Below are positions 1-7,672 of a stretch of DNA of 33,514 nt, piece after piece. The notes below the pieces were generated by a model that saw nothing but the letters and a program-made list of their open reading frames with translations, had not been told where the DNA came from and ran no database searches. Each line of letters begins with the position of its first letter. Position 1 is the stretch's first letter. Both the position numbers and the translations under genes were made by a program. The DNA comes from Chloroflexota bacterium. Lineage in GTDB: Bacteria > Chloroflexota > Dehalococcoidia > JACPQF01. The stretch is from positions 1 to 33,514 of the forward strand of contig JACPQF010000098.1 of assembly GCA_016190625.1 (NCBI GenBank), written 5' to 3'.

Positions 1-35
1 CCCGCATGTATCGCGTCACCGCCCGTGGCTGGAGG

Positions 36-422
36 CTAATGTCTGCCGCTCTCGGTTTCCGTTTCGAGGCATTCCCTCAGGCTGCTCTGGCAGCATGATT
101 CTCGCGGACAACGCGAATGTTGAAAAGGAATAGTATAAGGGCTCGTGCGACTTCTGCTTATCATCACGGGCTGGCCACCCCTAGTGACCAAAGGAGCGGG
201 TCGCAGAACGAATCCGGGCCTCACGGACCCTGGCCTTTGCTTCGCTATATCTTGCAGGGTTACGTCACGATCGCGGCTACCGAAGAACTGACCGCGATCC
301 CAAAGACTCACCCTATCGATCACCTCGGAATCTCTCACGCCGAAATTGTTGATTTCATACTTGATAATGGTCTCTCGCGGGATGGTGGGATAATTCTTCT
401 GCAGTTCGTCAATCCGAGTCAT
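36..422 (-). pseudogene. Truncated radical SAM protein, N-terminal fragment
   Basis: The first ~98 of 128 residues align along their length with the N-terminus of the intact radical SAM protein at 16011-17402. Shared features are the R-I-x-E-L start, a Y-P-T block, a G-x-R-D-S block, the V-S-x-W block and an S-P-Y block near residue 97. After that the similarity ends, the frame becomes Cys/Arg rich and stops at 36-38. No cluster-binding cysteines or barrel are present. A good ribosome site (GAGAGGAG) lies just upstream of the ATG, so the fragment may still be translated as the last gene of the mutase operon, 85 nt after the CapA-like stop. None of the three frames continues the family past about position 128, so this is a truncation rather than a simple frameshift. 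Its original partner was probably the mutase upstream. Confidence 0.7.
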
Positions 423-506
423 TGTGCGCTCCTCTCAACTTGGAATGTGTCAATCCTGGGCCATTGAGGCCATGCCACGGAAAGAATGGGCGAAAACTAG
501 CCAATT

Positions 507-1682
507 TCAGCGTTGCGCTTCAACCGCCTCGCCGTTCAATAGGAGTTCGGCAGTGCCCCCATTGATTACGATCTTCGTGCCAAACGGCAGTGAGGAATCG
601 ACCAGTCGCCGGAGAATCTCCCGTGCCTTCGAGCCGGAAGGCGATGCGGGAAGACCGCGCGTGGCGAGGAAGAGTTCACCTTCTCCTCGACCTTGTACAT
701 TCAAGGCGATCGGCTGGAAGGACACCGACTCTAAAATCCTACCCCGAAAACTGACGTGAGCGACGACGCTCTCCCACACATTTGGCTCAAAGTATTCCAA
801 AGGATCGATCGCCAACGGCAGTTGAAAGATAAAGTTTCCCATATCGTAAAATATAGGACGGCCTCGATAGATCTCCACGCCTTGCACGAGTGGGGCGCCG
901 TGCGACACCACGATGTCTGCACCAGCATCGATCTCAGCGTGCGCCCATCTCTTCATCCAGTTAGGCGGGACGAGGCGTTCAGGCAGCCGCTCTTTCATCA
1001 TTGTCACGAATTCTTTGTCGAAAGCGTGATTGTGGTGGCAGGCAATGACGAGGTCTGCATGCTTCGCGGCTTCACTGATGCTCCGAAGGGTCAGTCGAGC
1101 TACCTCCTCATTCGGGCGACCGGCATGGACGTTCGGCGTTCCGCCCTCTAAACGGATTTCGTTCAAGCCTGGTCCAGATTCTGTCGCGGGGGCTCCCGGC
1201 TGGATGCGACCAGACGCCATCGAAACAATCGCGACCGTGCGGTTTGCCGTGCGAAGGTAACCTGGAGCAAGGGCTTCGTCCAAGTTCTCGCCGATGCCGG
1301 CATACACCAGCTTTCGAGATCTCATCCCCCGGACTGTGTTCAAGATGCCTGTCCTGCCTAGATCGAACGCATGATTATTGGACGCGGCAAGCAGGTTGAA
1401 ACCCAGTTCCTCGAGCGCATCTAAAGCTTCCGGCGGCGCATAGATGCCTCTTGCCCGACCAAGGTCCGCGAGCGAGTCCGCCTTCTCCCTGATGGTCGCT
1501 TCGAAGTTCGTGAACACCACGTCACCCTGCAGAAGTGGGCGGATCGACTTCACGGCCGTGGGTGTTTCCACGCGGATGTCCGATTGAATCAACGACTGCC
1601 CAGTCAAAACTATGCTTAGGCTCGGCTGCTCTAACGATTGATCAATCCGGCCATTAAGGCCATGCCGTGGCCCACTAGTCAT
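507..1682 (-). CDS. CapA-like (PGA_cap / metallophosphatase-fold) protein
   Basis: This 391-residue protein has the landmarks of the CapA family: an N-terminal beta strand L-T-G-Q (26-29), N-F-E (59-61), N-N-H-A-F-D-L-G (102-109), C-H-H-N-H (215-219), D-A-G-A-D-I-V-V-S-H-G (252-262) and G-N-F-I-F (282-286). CapA proteins have a calcineurin-like fold, and some act in poly-gamma-glutamate metabolism, but many relatives have unknown roles. The usual Asp of the first metal motif (T-G-D) is Gln here, while the His and Asn metal-site residues remain. No signal peptide or membrane segment is visible, so it is probably cytoplasmic. The ATG overlaps the stop of the B12-binding subunit (ATGACTAG), implying translational coupling with the mutase. 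A hydrolytic or repair role linked to the mutase is plausible, but the substrate is unknown. Confidence 0.75.
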   Translation of the reverse strand: MTSGPRHGLNGRIDQSLEQPSLSIVLTGQSLIQSDIRVETPTAVKSIRPLLQGDVVFTNFEATIREKADSLADLGRARGIYAPPEALDALEELGFNLLAASNNHAFDLGRTGILNTVRGMRSRKLVYAGIGENLDEALAPGYLRTANRTVAIVSMASGRIQPGAPATESGPGLNEIRLEGGTPNVHAGRPNEEVARLTLRSISEAAKHADLVIACHHNHAFDKEFVTMMKERLPERLVPPNWMKRWAHAEIDAGADIVVSHGAPLVQGVEIYRGRPIFYDMGNFIFQLPLAIDPLEYFEPNVWESVVAHVSFRGRILESVSFQPIALNVQGRGEGELFLATRGLPASPSGSKAREILRRLVDSSLPFGTKIVINGGTAELLLNGEAVEAQR

Positions 1683-2091
1683 GCCCGATCACCTCCGAGA
1701 TTCTCTCCCTTATGAACGCGATGGCCTTCTCTGGCGGGCTCGAGGTAGGGAACACCCCGGCCACCCCGATTTCCTTCAACTCGGGGATATCCCTAACAGG
1801 AATCGTCCCGCCGAATAGCACGAGAACATCGTCTCGCACTCCTTGCGCACTTAGCTCCTCGAAAAGCCGGCGTGCTGTGACTAGGTGGGTTCCTGATAGT
1901 ATGCTCACCGCTATTACCTGTGCGTCCTCCTGCAGAGCCGCCGCTACAATATCCTGTGGCGATTGATGCAGGCCAGTGTAGATTACCTCCATGCCCGCAT
2001 CCCTCAGCTTCCGGGCGATCAGCTTTGCCCCTAGATCATGACCGTCCAAACCGGGTTTTGCCACAAGGACTCTTGTTTTCCGGTTATTCAT
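1675..2091 (-). CDS. B12-binding small subunit of acyl-CoA mutase
   Basis: This 138-residue cobalamin-binding domain has the base-off/His-on signature D-G-H-D-L-G (16-21), where His18 is the lower cobalt ligand. It also has S-I-L-S-G-T (63-68) and G-G-T (94-96), which line the nucleotide tail. It is the C-terminal half of the methylmalonyl-CoA mutase family as a separate polypeptide, as in archaeal and many anaerobic mutases. The start at 2091 is chosen over an upstream in-frame start at 2142. It lies 17 nt after the mutase stop and follows a GGGGGA ribosome site, whereas the upstream start would overlap the mutase. It ends inside the start of the CapA-like gene. The domain should pair with the large subunit encoded immediately upstream. 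Confidence 0.92.
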   Translation of the reverse strand: MNNRKTRVLVAKPGLDGHDLGAKLIARKLRDAGMEVIYTGLHQSPQDIVAAALQEDAQVIAVSILSGTHLVTARRLFEELSAQGVRDDVLVLFGGTIPVRDIPELKEIGVAGVFPTSSPPEKAIAFIRERISEVIGHD

Positions 2092-2108
2092 TCTTTTCCC
2101 CCGGTTAC

Positions 2109-3770
2109 CTATATTACAAGGGTTTCCTTGTAGGCTCCCCAAGCTTCCTTCAGCGCCCCAGCCATCTCGCCCACCGAGGCATTGGCCTTGGCAGCGTCGA
2201 TGAGGCCAGGCATCAGATTCTCATCTGTCACCGCAGCCGCACGCAGCTTGCGTAAGCACTCCGCCACTCTCCCATTGTCCCTCTCCGCTTTCACCTTCCT
2301 GAGGCTACGGATATGGCGACTTACCTCATCCTTATCCGTGCTGTGAAGGGCTATCCTCTCCTCGACTGGAATGTCATCCTCGACCCTATACTTGTTCTTT
2401 CTCACTACCACTCTCTGTCCCGAAGCGATCTGATCCTGAATCTTGCAGAAGTAGTCGAGGATGTCTTGCTGCATGAATCCTCTTTCAATCGCCTTGATCG
2501 CACCGCCGAGCCGGTTCACAGCCTCCATCTTCTCTCTTATCTTCTCTTCCATCTTGTTGGTCAAGACTTCCATGTAGTACGACCCACCCAAGGGGTCGAC
2601 GGTCTTGGTGATATTGGACTCCTCGGCGATGATCTGCATTGTACCCAGCGCCAGCCGCTGCGATTTCTCGGTGGGAATGGCGTAGGCCTCATCGTAGCCC
2701 GGATTGGGCATTCCTTGAGCACCGCCAAGCGCTCCCGCCAGAACCGCTAGCGCTCCCCTGACGAGGTTAAGTTCTGGCTCTTCGGGATATAGATAGAGGG
2801 GATTAGCCATGGCAGTGAAACGGAACATCATGGACGCTGGCTTCGTCGCCCCGTACTCCTCTTTCATCAGCTTCGCCCATAAGCGTCTTGCCGCACGGTA
2901 CTTGGCCGTCTCCTCGAAGAGGTGATGGCTATTAGAGCAGAAGAAGGAGAACTTGGAGGCCACTTCGTCTACGTCCAGCCCACGCCTAAGCGACTCGTCG
3001 AGGAGGCAGAGGGCATTGGAGAACACGAAACCTATCTCCTGAGCCATGGACGACCCACCCTCGCTCAGGTTCACTCCTTTCAGGTTGACCGGGTAGAACT
3101 TTGGCATGTTCCTGACGCCGTACTCTATGAGGTCCGTTGCCAGCCGAACGCCGTGCTTGATCGGGAAAATGGTAGTCCCTTTCGAGACGGCGGTGCAGAG
3201 GGGGTCGTTCGAGATAGAGCCACGTAGCTTGTCCGGGGACAGGCCGCGCCTTTCGGCCGTGGCAATGTGAATGGCCATGATGATGGCTGCGCCGGTCTCT
3301 ATGTTGGAGTTGAAGTGCATGTCCATCGGCAAGTCGGCCCAGAGGGCCTCCCAATCTCTGACGGTGTCTATCGGTATCCCGAGCCTGCCGGTCTCATCCT
3401 CGGCCATGGGGTCGTCCGAGTCCAATCCCATATGGGTGGGCAGGTCGTAGACGATGTTGAAACTCCTTTGACCAGCCTTGTAGAGGAACTTCCATCGTTC
3501 GTTGGTCTTCTCAGGGCTATCGAAGCCCGTGAACAGCGCGTATCGCCACGGCTGGTGGCGAGACATTTCGGGGTAGATGCCTCGGGTAAAGGGATAGGCT
3601 CCGGGAAAGCCGAGGTCTCTGAGGTAGTCAAAGCCTTCGAGGTCGGCTGGGGCATGCACGGCATCCACGTCGATCTCCAGGTCGGTGGTGACCTTCGGAG
3701 ACTTAGCCACCCCAAATTCTTCAGACCACTCGCTCTTACGGCGCTGTATTAATTCGAATTCATCATCCAT
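2109..3770 (-). CDS. Methylmalonyl-CoA mutase-family large subunit, divergent substrate pocket
   Basis: This 553-residue protein covers the TIM-barrel (acyl-CoA binding) part of the adenosylcobalamin mutase family. Conserved blocks include T-R-G-I-Y-P near 62-67, F-D/Y-D-L-P-T-H-x-G-x-D-S-D, Q/S-N-D, L-R-A-A-R-like R-A-A-R-R-L-W-A, V-D-P-L-G-G-S-Y-Y and N-K-Y-R. Relative to Propionibacterium MutB the substrate residues differ. The Tyr89 position is Ser70, the Arg207 position is Lys197 and the His244 position is Asn234. The RPW motif reads QPW. It is therefore unlikely to act on methylmalonyl-CoA itself and may isomerise another branched or cyclic acyl-CoA. The ATG at 3770 is preferred because GGAGG lies 11 nt upstream; an in-frame ATG at 3791 lacks a ribosome site. 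Transcription probably starts from the cassette at 3840-3976. Confidence 0.9.
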   Translation of the reverse strand: MDDEFELIQRRKSEWSEEFGVAKSPKVTTDLEIDVDAVHAPADLEGFDYLRDLGFPGAYPFTRGIYPEMSRHQPWRYALFTGFDSPEKTNERWKFLYKAGQRSFNIVYDLPTHMGLDSDDPMAEDETGRLGIPIDTVRDWEALWADLPMDMHFNSNIETGAAIIMAIHIATAERRGLSPDKLRGSISNDPLCTAVSKGTTIFPIKHGVRLATDLIEYGVRNMPKFYPVNLKGVNLSEGGSSMAQEIGFVFSNALCLLDESLRRGLDVDEVASKFSFFCSNSHHLFEETAKYRAARRLWAKLMKEEYGATKPASMMFRFTAMANPLYLYPEEPELNLVRGALAVLAGALGGAQGMPNPGYDEAYAIPTEKSQRLALGTMQIIAEESNITKTVDPLGGSYYMEVLTNKMEEKIREKMEAVNRLGGAIKAIERGFMQQDILDYFCKIQDQIASGQRVVVRKNKYRVEDDIPVEERIALHSTDKDEVSRHIRSLRKVKAERDNGRVAECLRKLRAAAVTDENLMPGLIDAAKANASVGEMAGALKEAWGAYKETLVI

Positions 3771-3839
3771 AAGATTGAGTGCCTCCAGCATAAGTAGTGG
3801 GGCGCGACTATTCTAGCCGCTACGCATCTTACCACATAG

Positions 3840-3976
3840 CGTCAAGCTTGCTCAATGCGTTTTCGTCACACCCGCTCTCTCTGGCAGACGTGTGCTTAGA
3901 GTGTCGCACGTTGCTTGATAGTAGCAGAGGCTTCGCCCGAAGTCAATCCGCCAATTGATCAATGATGATCTAATTC
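3840..3976 (-). promoter_or_regulatory. Dispersed promoter cassette, copy A (minus strand)
   Basis: On the minus strand this contains TTGACT (3941-3946), a 17-nt spacer and TACTAT (3918-3923), a good sigma70-type promoter. It reads toward the mutase operon. The flanks match copies B, C and D: a GATTAGATCATCATTG block upstream and a CAAGCAACGT block plus an AGAGAGCGGGTG block downstream. An inverted pair TCAAT...ATTGA overlaps the -35 box and could be an operator. The spacer itself is conserved between copies, which points to common descent rather than convergence on a consensus. Confidence 0.75.
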
Positions 3977-4134
3977 CTCGGGAGGATGAGATTGGGACTC
4001 GATAACTAACCGCGGCGGATTTGGGCAACTTCGATTGGCCCTTCGGAGGCGTTCGCCGCAAATTGTTCACATTCTGTAACAACTGACAAGCTGCAATGTG
4101 TGTCAGGGTCTGTTCATTGTCACCCTGAGTATCC

Positions 4135-4289
4135 CAGGGTTCCCCGAACCCTGTGCCAAGCACAGAAACTTGAAGTTTCTGAACAGCCGCAGCGAAGGGT
4201 CTGAAGGAGTGGGGGCCTCCCCCCGCCAGATGCTTCGCTGCGGCTCAGCATGACAGCAAAGGCCCGACAATGAAAAGGCCCTTCATTGT
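4135..4289. repeat. Array of four hairpins (REP/MITE-like)
   Basis: Four perfect inverted repeats occur one after another. They are CAGGGTTC/GAACCCTG (4135-4153, 3-nt loop), AGAAACT/AGTTTCT (about 4164-4180), AGCCGCAGCGAAG/CTTCGCTGCGGCT (4185-4197 with 4233-4245, enclosing a GGGGG/CCCCC stem) and ACAATGAA/TTCATTGT (4267-4274 with 4282-4289). The block lies between the divergent mutase and LAL regulator genes. The rest of the 3980-4400 gap shows no gene. The CTTCGCTGCGGCTCAGCATGAC-type arm resembles hairpin repeats that are scattered through many bacterial genomes, but that is from memory. No terminator T-tract follows. Confidence 0.7.
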
Positions 4290-4400
4290 GTGTGCGGTAG
4301 GGTAGATTGCGGCAGCAAATTAGGATATAATTGGTGAGGCTAAAGTTTTCGACTCGGCGCGGGCTCATGTGGCTCACTCTTACCTGGGAGGTGGCTGAGG

Positions 4401-7400
4401 TTGGATCAGCCCCTTGGAGACCGTAAGATCTATCCTGCACTCCGAAGACCTTCCCGCCAGGGAGCGTCTACAACCTTGGTCGGCCGCGACGATGAGCAAC
4501 GCCGCCTCGCCGCGGCGCTGGACTCCGCTGCTGATGGGCAGGGTGGCACCGTCTTCCTAACTGGGCAACCGGGCATCGGTAAGACCCGAATGGCGCGTGA
4601 GGCTCTTGCTCTGGCGGGAGAGCGTGGCTTTACAGTACTGGAAGGACGTGCCTTCCCGCTGGAGACGGGATTGGCTTACGCCCCCCTCATCGACGCCTTC
4701 GCTCTCCTGCTGCGCAATCTCCCATCTTCCAGCTTGCAGACTCTGGTTGACGGCCTGACTGACCTAGGACGCATGTTCGTCGACCTTCGCATTCCCGCGC
4801 CATCCTTTCCGGAAGGGCCAGGGGACCCCGCTCTCGAGAAAACCCGCCTCTTCGAGGCTATGTCTCGCCTCGTGGAACGCCTAACCGTGACGGCGCCAGT
4901 TGCTCTCTTGATAGATGACGTGCAATGGGCCGACCCTGCCTCGCTCGAAATGCTGCATTATCTTGCACGCGGCCTGCCAGACCGACGAGCGCTTTTGCTT
5001 GCGACGTTTGTTGATGAAGCGTGGGATAGTAGCCCGGGCCTGCGTAGTCTGGTGGAGTCGCTGGAACGTGAGGGACTATCGGAGGAGATTGTCTTGTCCA
5101 GCCTTGAGCCGGCCGCCGTTGAGGCGATGATGAGAGGGATTCTCGACGGGTGCGGGCCCGGAGGGCACCCCGGCGCGGTGCCCGGCGAGCTGGTCTCCCT
5201 CCTAAATGCCCGCGCTAGGGGGACGCCCCTCTTCGTCGAGGCTCTCATCGCTGCCTTCAAAGACTCTGGCGGTCTTGTCTATCGAGATGGGGCCTGGCAC
5301 CTTGACCCAGAACGAGCCGGGGCCCTACCCCGCAGCATCAGACGACTCATTCTCAAACGCCTTCATATATTGACCCCCACCGAGCGTCGTGTCCTGGACC
5401 TGATCTCCATCATGGGAGATGCGGCCCCACATACCATCCTTCGGGCCTCGAGCGGCTTGGAAGAAGATGTTCTCCTCGACGCCGTGGGCCATTTGCGAGC
5501 GATAGGGTTGGTGGCCGAAGGGGTGGACCGGTCAGAGGTAGCCTATAGTATCGTCCATCCCCTCGTTCAGGAGGTGGCCTATTCCGAGCTGCCCGAGATG
5601 ACGCGCCGGCGTGCTCATGTTGCGGTGATCAAGGCTATCGAGCGATGTCAAGCAGGCGATTTGCTGACGGCCTCTGGAGAGACGATAGCTCGTCTTGCCC
5701 ACCACTATCGAGGCGCCGGACCCGAGGCAGATCGCGACCGCGCTCTGGCAGCCCTCATGGCTGCCGGGGAGCAAGCGCTAGTTGTGTATGCCAACGAGGA
5801 AGCGGCACGGCACTTCATCAAGGCCCTGGCCATGGTCCGCGAAGGTGGACATGTCATGGGTGTCGCAGGCTCCGACGAGCCAATACTACCGTGGCTTCTC
5901 GAGCGATTAGGGGAGGCGTGGGACCGAGTCGGTGACGGAAGCGCTGCCATTACCGTATGGAGCAAGGCGTTGGCCGAACGAGAGCGAGTTGGTCCAACCG
6001 AGGAAAGGGCAGTCGCCGTCGCTCGTCTTCATCGTAGGCTAGCTTTGGCGGAGAACGACCGCGGCCACCTCGGCCTTGCGGAGGCTCACCTTAAGGACGG
6101 CTTGGCAGCATTGCCTGGTCCTGAGCCGTGTCAGGAGCTAGCCGACCTATACTTTGCCCGCTATTACATTCTCGGTCGGCTTGGAGACATACCAGGTGCC
6201 GTACAGACAGCTGAGAAGCTTCTAACGGTGGCTGGTCAGTTGGGATCGCCTGGAGCAGAAGCCGAAGCAAATCTGGCTGCCTCAATCTCCTGCCTGTGGC
6301 AGGGCGACATCTCACGAGCTCGCGAACGCGCCCTTCATGCTCTCGCCGTCGGCAGGATAGCGCACGAACTTGCGATTTGCTGCCGAGCACACAGACACCT
6401 GACATCCATTGAGATGCGCTATGGCGACCACCACCTCGGACGCCGTCACGCGGAAAACGGCGTGGCTGTTGCACAGCAACTAGGGGCGCCAACCGACGAG
6501 GCCCTACTTCGTGCCCGGTTGGCCTGCGCCAGTTTCATGGCCGGCGACTGGGACGAAGCGCGACGGAGTAGCAGGGAGGCGGTGGAACTGGCGCGACGAG
6601 TCGGACAGCCCCGTGCTATAGCCCGTTCTCTGGCAGAACGGGCTATGATCCTGGCCTTGCAGGGAGATCTAGCCGAAGTTGAGGCCTGTATTTCTGAAGT
6701 TAGGGTGGTTTTCGGTGGCGGACCACCGATCGATAGAACCATTTACGGTCTTGTCGATATTGCCGAGACGGCCTGCGCTCTCGGGCGCGGGCAGGCCAAG
6801 CATGCCTTGAGTATTGCGCAAGGCTTCGTTCGCCAGGCGCCAGGGGCGCCGTTGCCAACTGGCCTACCTATGGCCTTCATGCCGATTGGCTACACGCTGC
6901 TAGCCGAAGCACAAGCAGCAGCGGGCGATACGGCAGGTGCTTTGAAAACGGCTGGCTCTCTCCTCACACTGGGGCCATCGGGCGCACCTTATCTGGAAGC
7001 TCTCGCCTCTCGGGCTGAGGGTCTGGCCCGGCAGGCGCTGGGGCAATGGGAGGCGGCCATAGCTAGCTTCTCCCGAGCGCATGAGAAGTTCACCTCCGTC
7101 GAAATGCCGTTCGAGGCTGCCAAGACTCTTCTGGAGCAAGCAGCAGTGTCCAGAGCTGTGCGCCCAGAGCTAGCGGTGAGGATGGCGCAGGATAGCCTGG
7201 CCGTATTCGAGCGCCTCGACGCTCAATGCTATGTCGAACGCGCTCGCCGGCTACTGCGGGGATTAGGTATAACAACTCTTGCCACCCGTCGCCCGCGTCT
7301 CGGCAAGGCCTCGGTGAGCGGGCGTGAGCTCGAGATAGCGCGGCTCGTGGCCGAGGGTTTGTCCAACTCTGAGATTGCCAAGCGACTGACCCTGAGCCCG

Positions 7401-7508
7401 TTCACGGTAACTTCCCACCTCCATCGCATATACACCCGCCTTGGCATCGGCTCACGTGCAGCTCTCGCCAGGCTGGTTATTCAATCCGGAATGCTTTCAA
7501 CGCGCTGA
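4401..7508 (+). CDS. LAL-type ATP-dependent LuxR transcriptional regulator
   Basis: This 1035-residue protein is a large ATP-binding regulator of the LuxR family (MalT/LAL type). It has Walker A G-Q-P-G-I-G-K-T (55-62) and Walker B L-L-I-D-D-V-Q-W (169-176) of a STAND/AAA-like NTPase, followed by a long Ala/Leu/Glu-rich helical middle resembling TPR repeats (about 450-950). A C-terminal LuxR helix-turn-helix follows at about 970-1030, with E-I-A-R-L-V-A-E-G-L-S-N-S-E-I-A. It starts at TTG after GGGAGG. Such proteins usually bind an inducer and ATP and activate nearby catabolic operons. It is divergent from the mutase operon and immediately upstream of the acyl-CoA dehydrogenase unit, both of which carry the shared promoter cassette. 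It is therefore a good candidate activator of that regulon, although this is inferred. Confidence 0.92.
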   Translation: MDQPLGDRKIYPALRRPSRQGASTTLVGRDDEQRRLAAALDSAADGQGGTVFLTGQPGIGKTRMAREALALAGERGFTVLEGRAFPLETGLAYAPLIDAFALLLRNLPSSSLQTLVDGLTDLGRMFVDLRIPAPSFPEGPGDPALEKTRLFEAMSRLVERLTVTAPVALLIDDVQWADPASLEMLHYLARGLPDRRALLLATFVDEAWDSSPGLRSLVESLEREGLSEEIVLSSLEPAAVEAMMRGILDGCGPGGHPGAVPGELVSLLNARARGTPLFVEALIAAFKDSGGLVYRDGAWHLDPERAGALPRSIRRLILKRLHILTPTERRVLDLISIMGDAAPHTILRASSGLEEDVLLDAVGHLRAIGLVAEGVDRSEVAYSIVHPLVQEVAYSELPEMTRRRAHVAVIKAIERCQAGDLLTASGETIARLAHHYRGAGPEADRDRALAALMAAGEQALVVYANEEAARHFIKALAMVREGGHVMGVAGSDEPILPWLLERLGEAWDRVGDGSAAITVWSKALAERERVGPTEERAVAVARLHRRLALAENDRGHLGLAEAHLKDGLAALPGPEPCQELADLYFARYYILGRLGDIPGAVQTAEKLLTVAGQLGSPGAEAEANLAASISCLWQGDISRARERALHALAVGRIAHELAICCRAHRHLTSIEMRYGDHHLGRRHAENGVAVAQQLGAPTDEALLRARLACASFMAGDWDEARRSSREAVELARRVGQPRAIARSLAERAMILALQGDLAEVEACISEVRVVFGGGPPIDRTIYGLVDIAETACALGRGQAKHALSIAQGFVRQAPGAPLPTGLPMAFMPIGYTLLAEAQAAAGDTAGALKTAGSLLTLGPSGAPYLEALASRAEGLARQALGQWEAAIASFSRAHEKFTSVEMPFEAAKTLLEQAAVSRAVRPELAVRMAQDSLAVFERLDAQCYVERARRLLRGLGITTLATRRPRLGKASVSGRELEIARLVAEGLSNSEIAKRLTLSPFTVTSHLHRIYTRLGIGSRAALARLVIQSGMLSTR

Positions 7509-7640
7509 GAGATTAGATCATCATTGGATCAATTGGTGGATTGACTTGGGGCGAGGCTCCTGTTACCATCAAGCAACGTATGACAACTGGATGCACATCG
7601 GTTTGGCGAACGCGCTTTGGCCAAGCTTGAAGCGATGATA
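7509..7640 (+). promoter_or_regulatory. Dispersed promoter cassette, copy B
   Basis: TTGACT (7541-7546), a 17-nt spacer and TACCAT (7564-7569) precede the acyl-CoA dehydrogenase gene. The upstream GATTAGATCATCATTGGATC block and the TCAAT/ATTGA inverted pair over the -35 box are shared with copies A and D. The downstream CAAGCAACGTA block is shared with A and C. The cassette begins immediately after the stop codon of the LAL regulator. Confidence 0.75.
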
Positions 7641-7672
7641 CGGTAGTTAGAGACGAAGAAAAGGAGGATGAG

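Noticed and set aside
1637-1646. Perfect palindrome ATTGATCAAT resembling the operator-like half sites of the cassette
   Set aside because: It lies within the CapA-like coding region with no promoter near it, and a 10-bp palindrome can easily occur by chance.
2109-3770. Plain methylmalonyl-CoA mutase assignment (mutB/mcmA)
   Set aside because: The substrate-contact positions are changed, so only a family-level call is given.
3852-4163. Short frames inside the promoter cassettes (also 7441-7638 and 10585-10851)
   Set aside because: The similar peptides come from the repeated cassette DNA. They are read in different contexts without consistent starts, so a conserved peptide is not supported.
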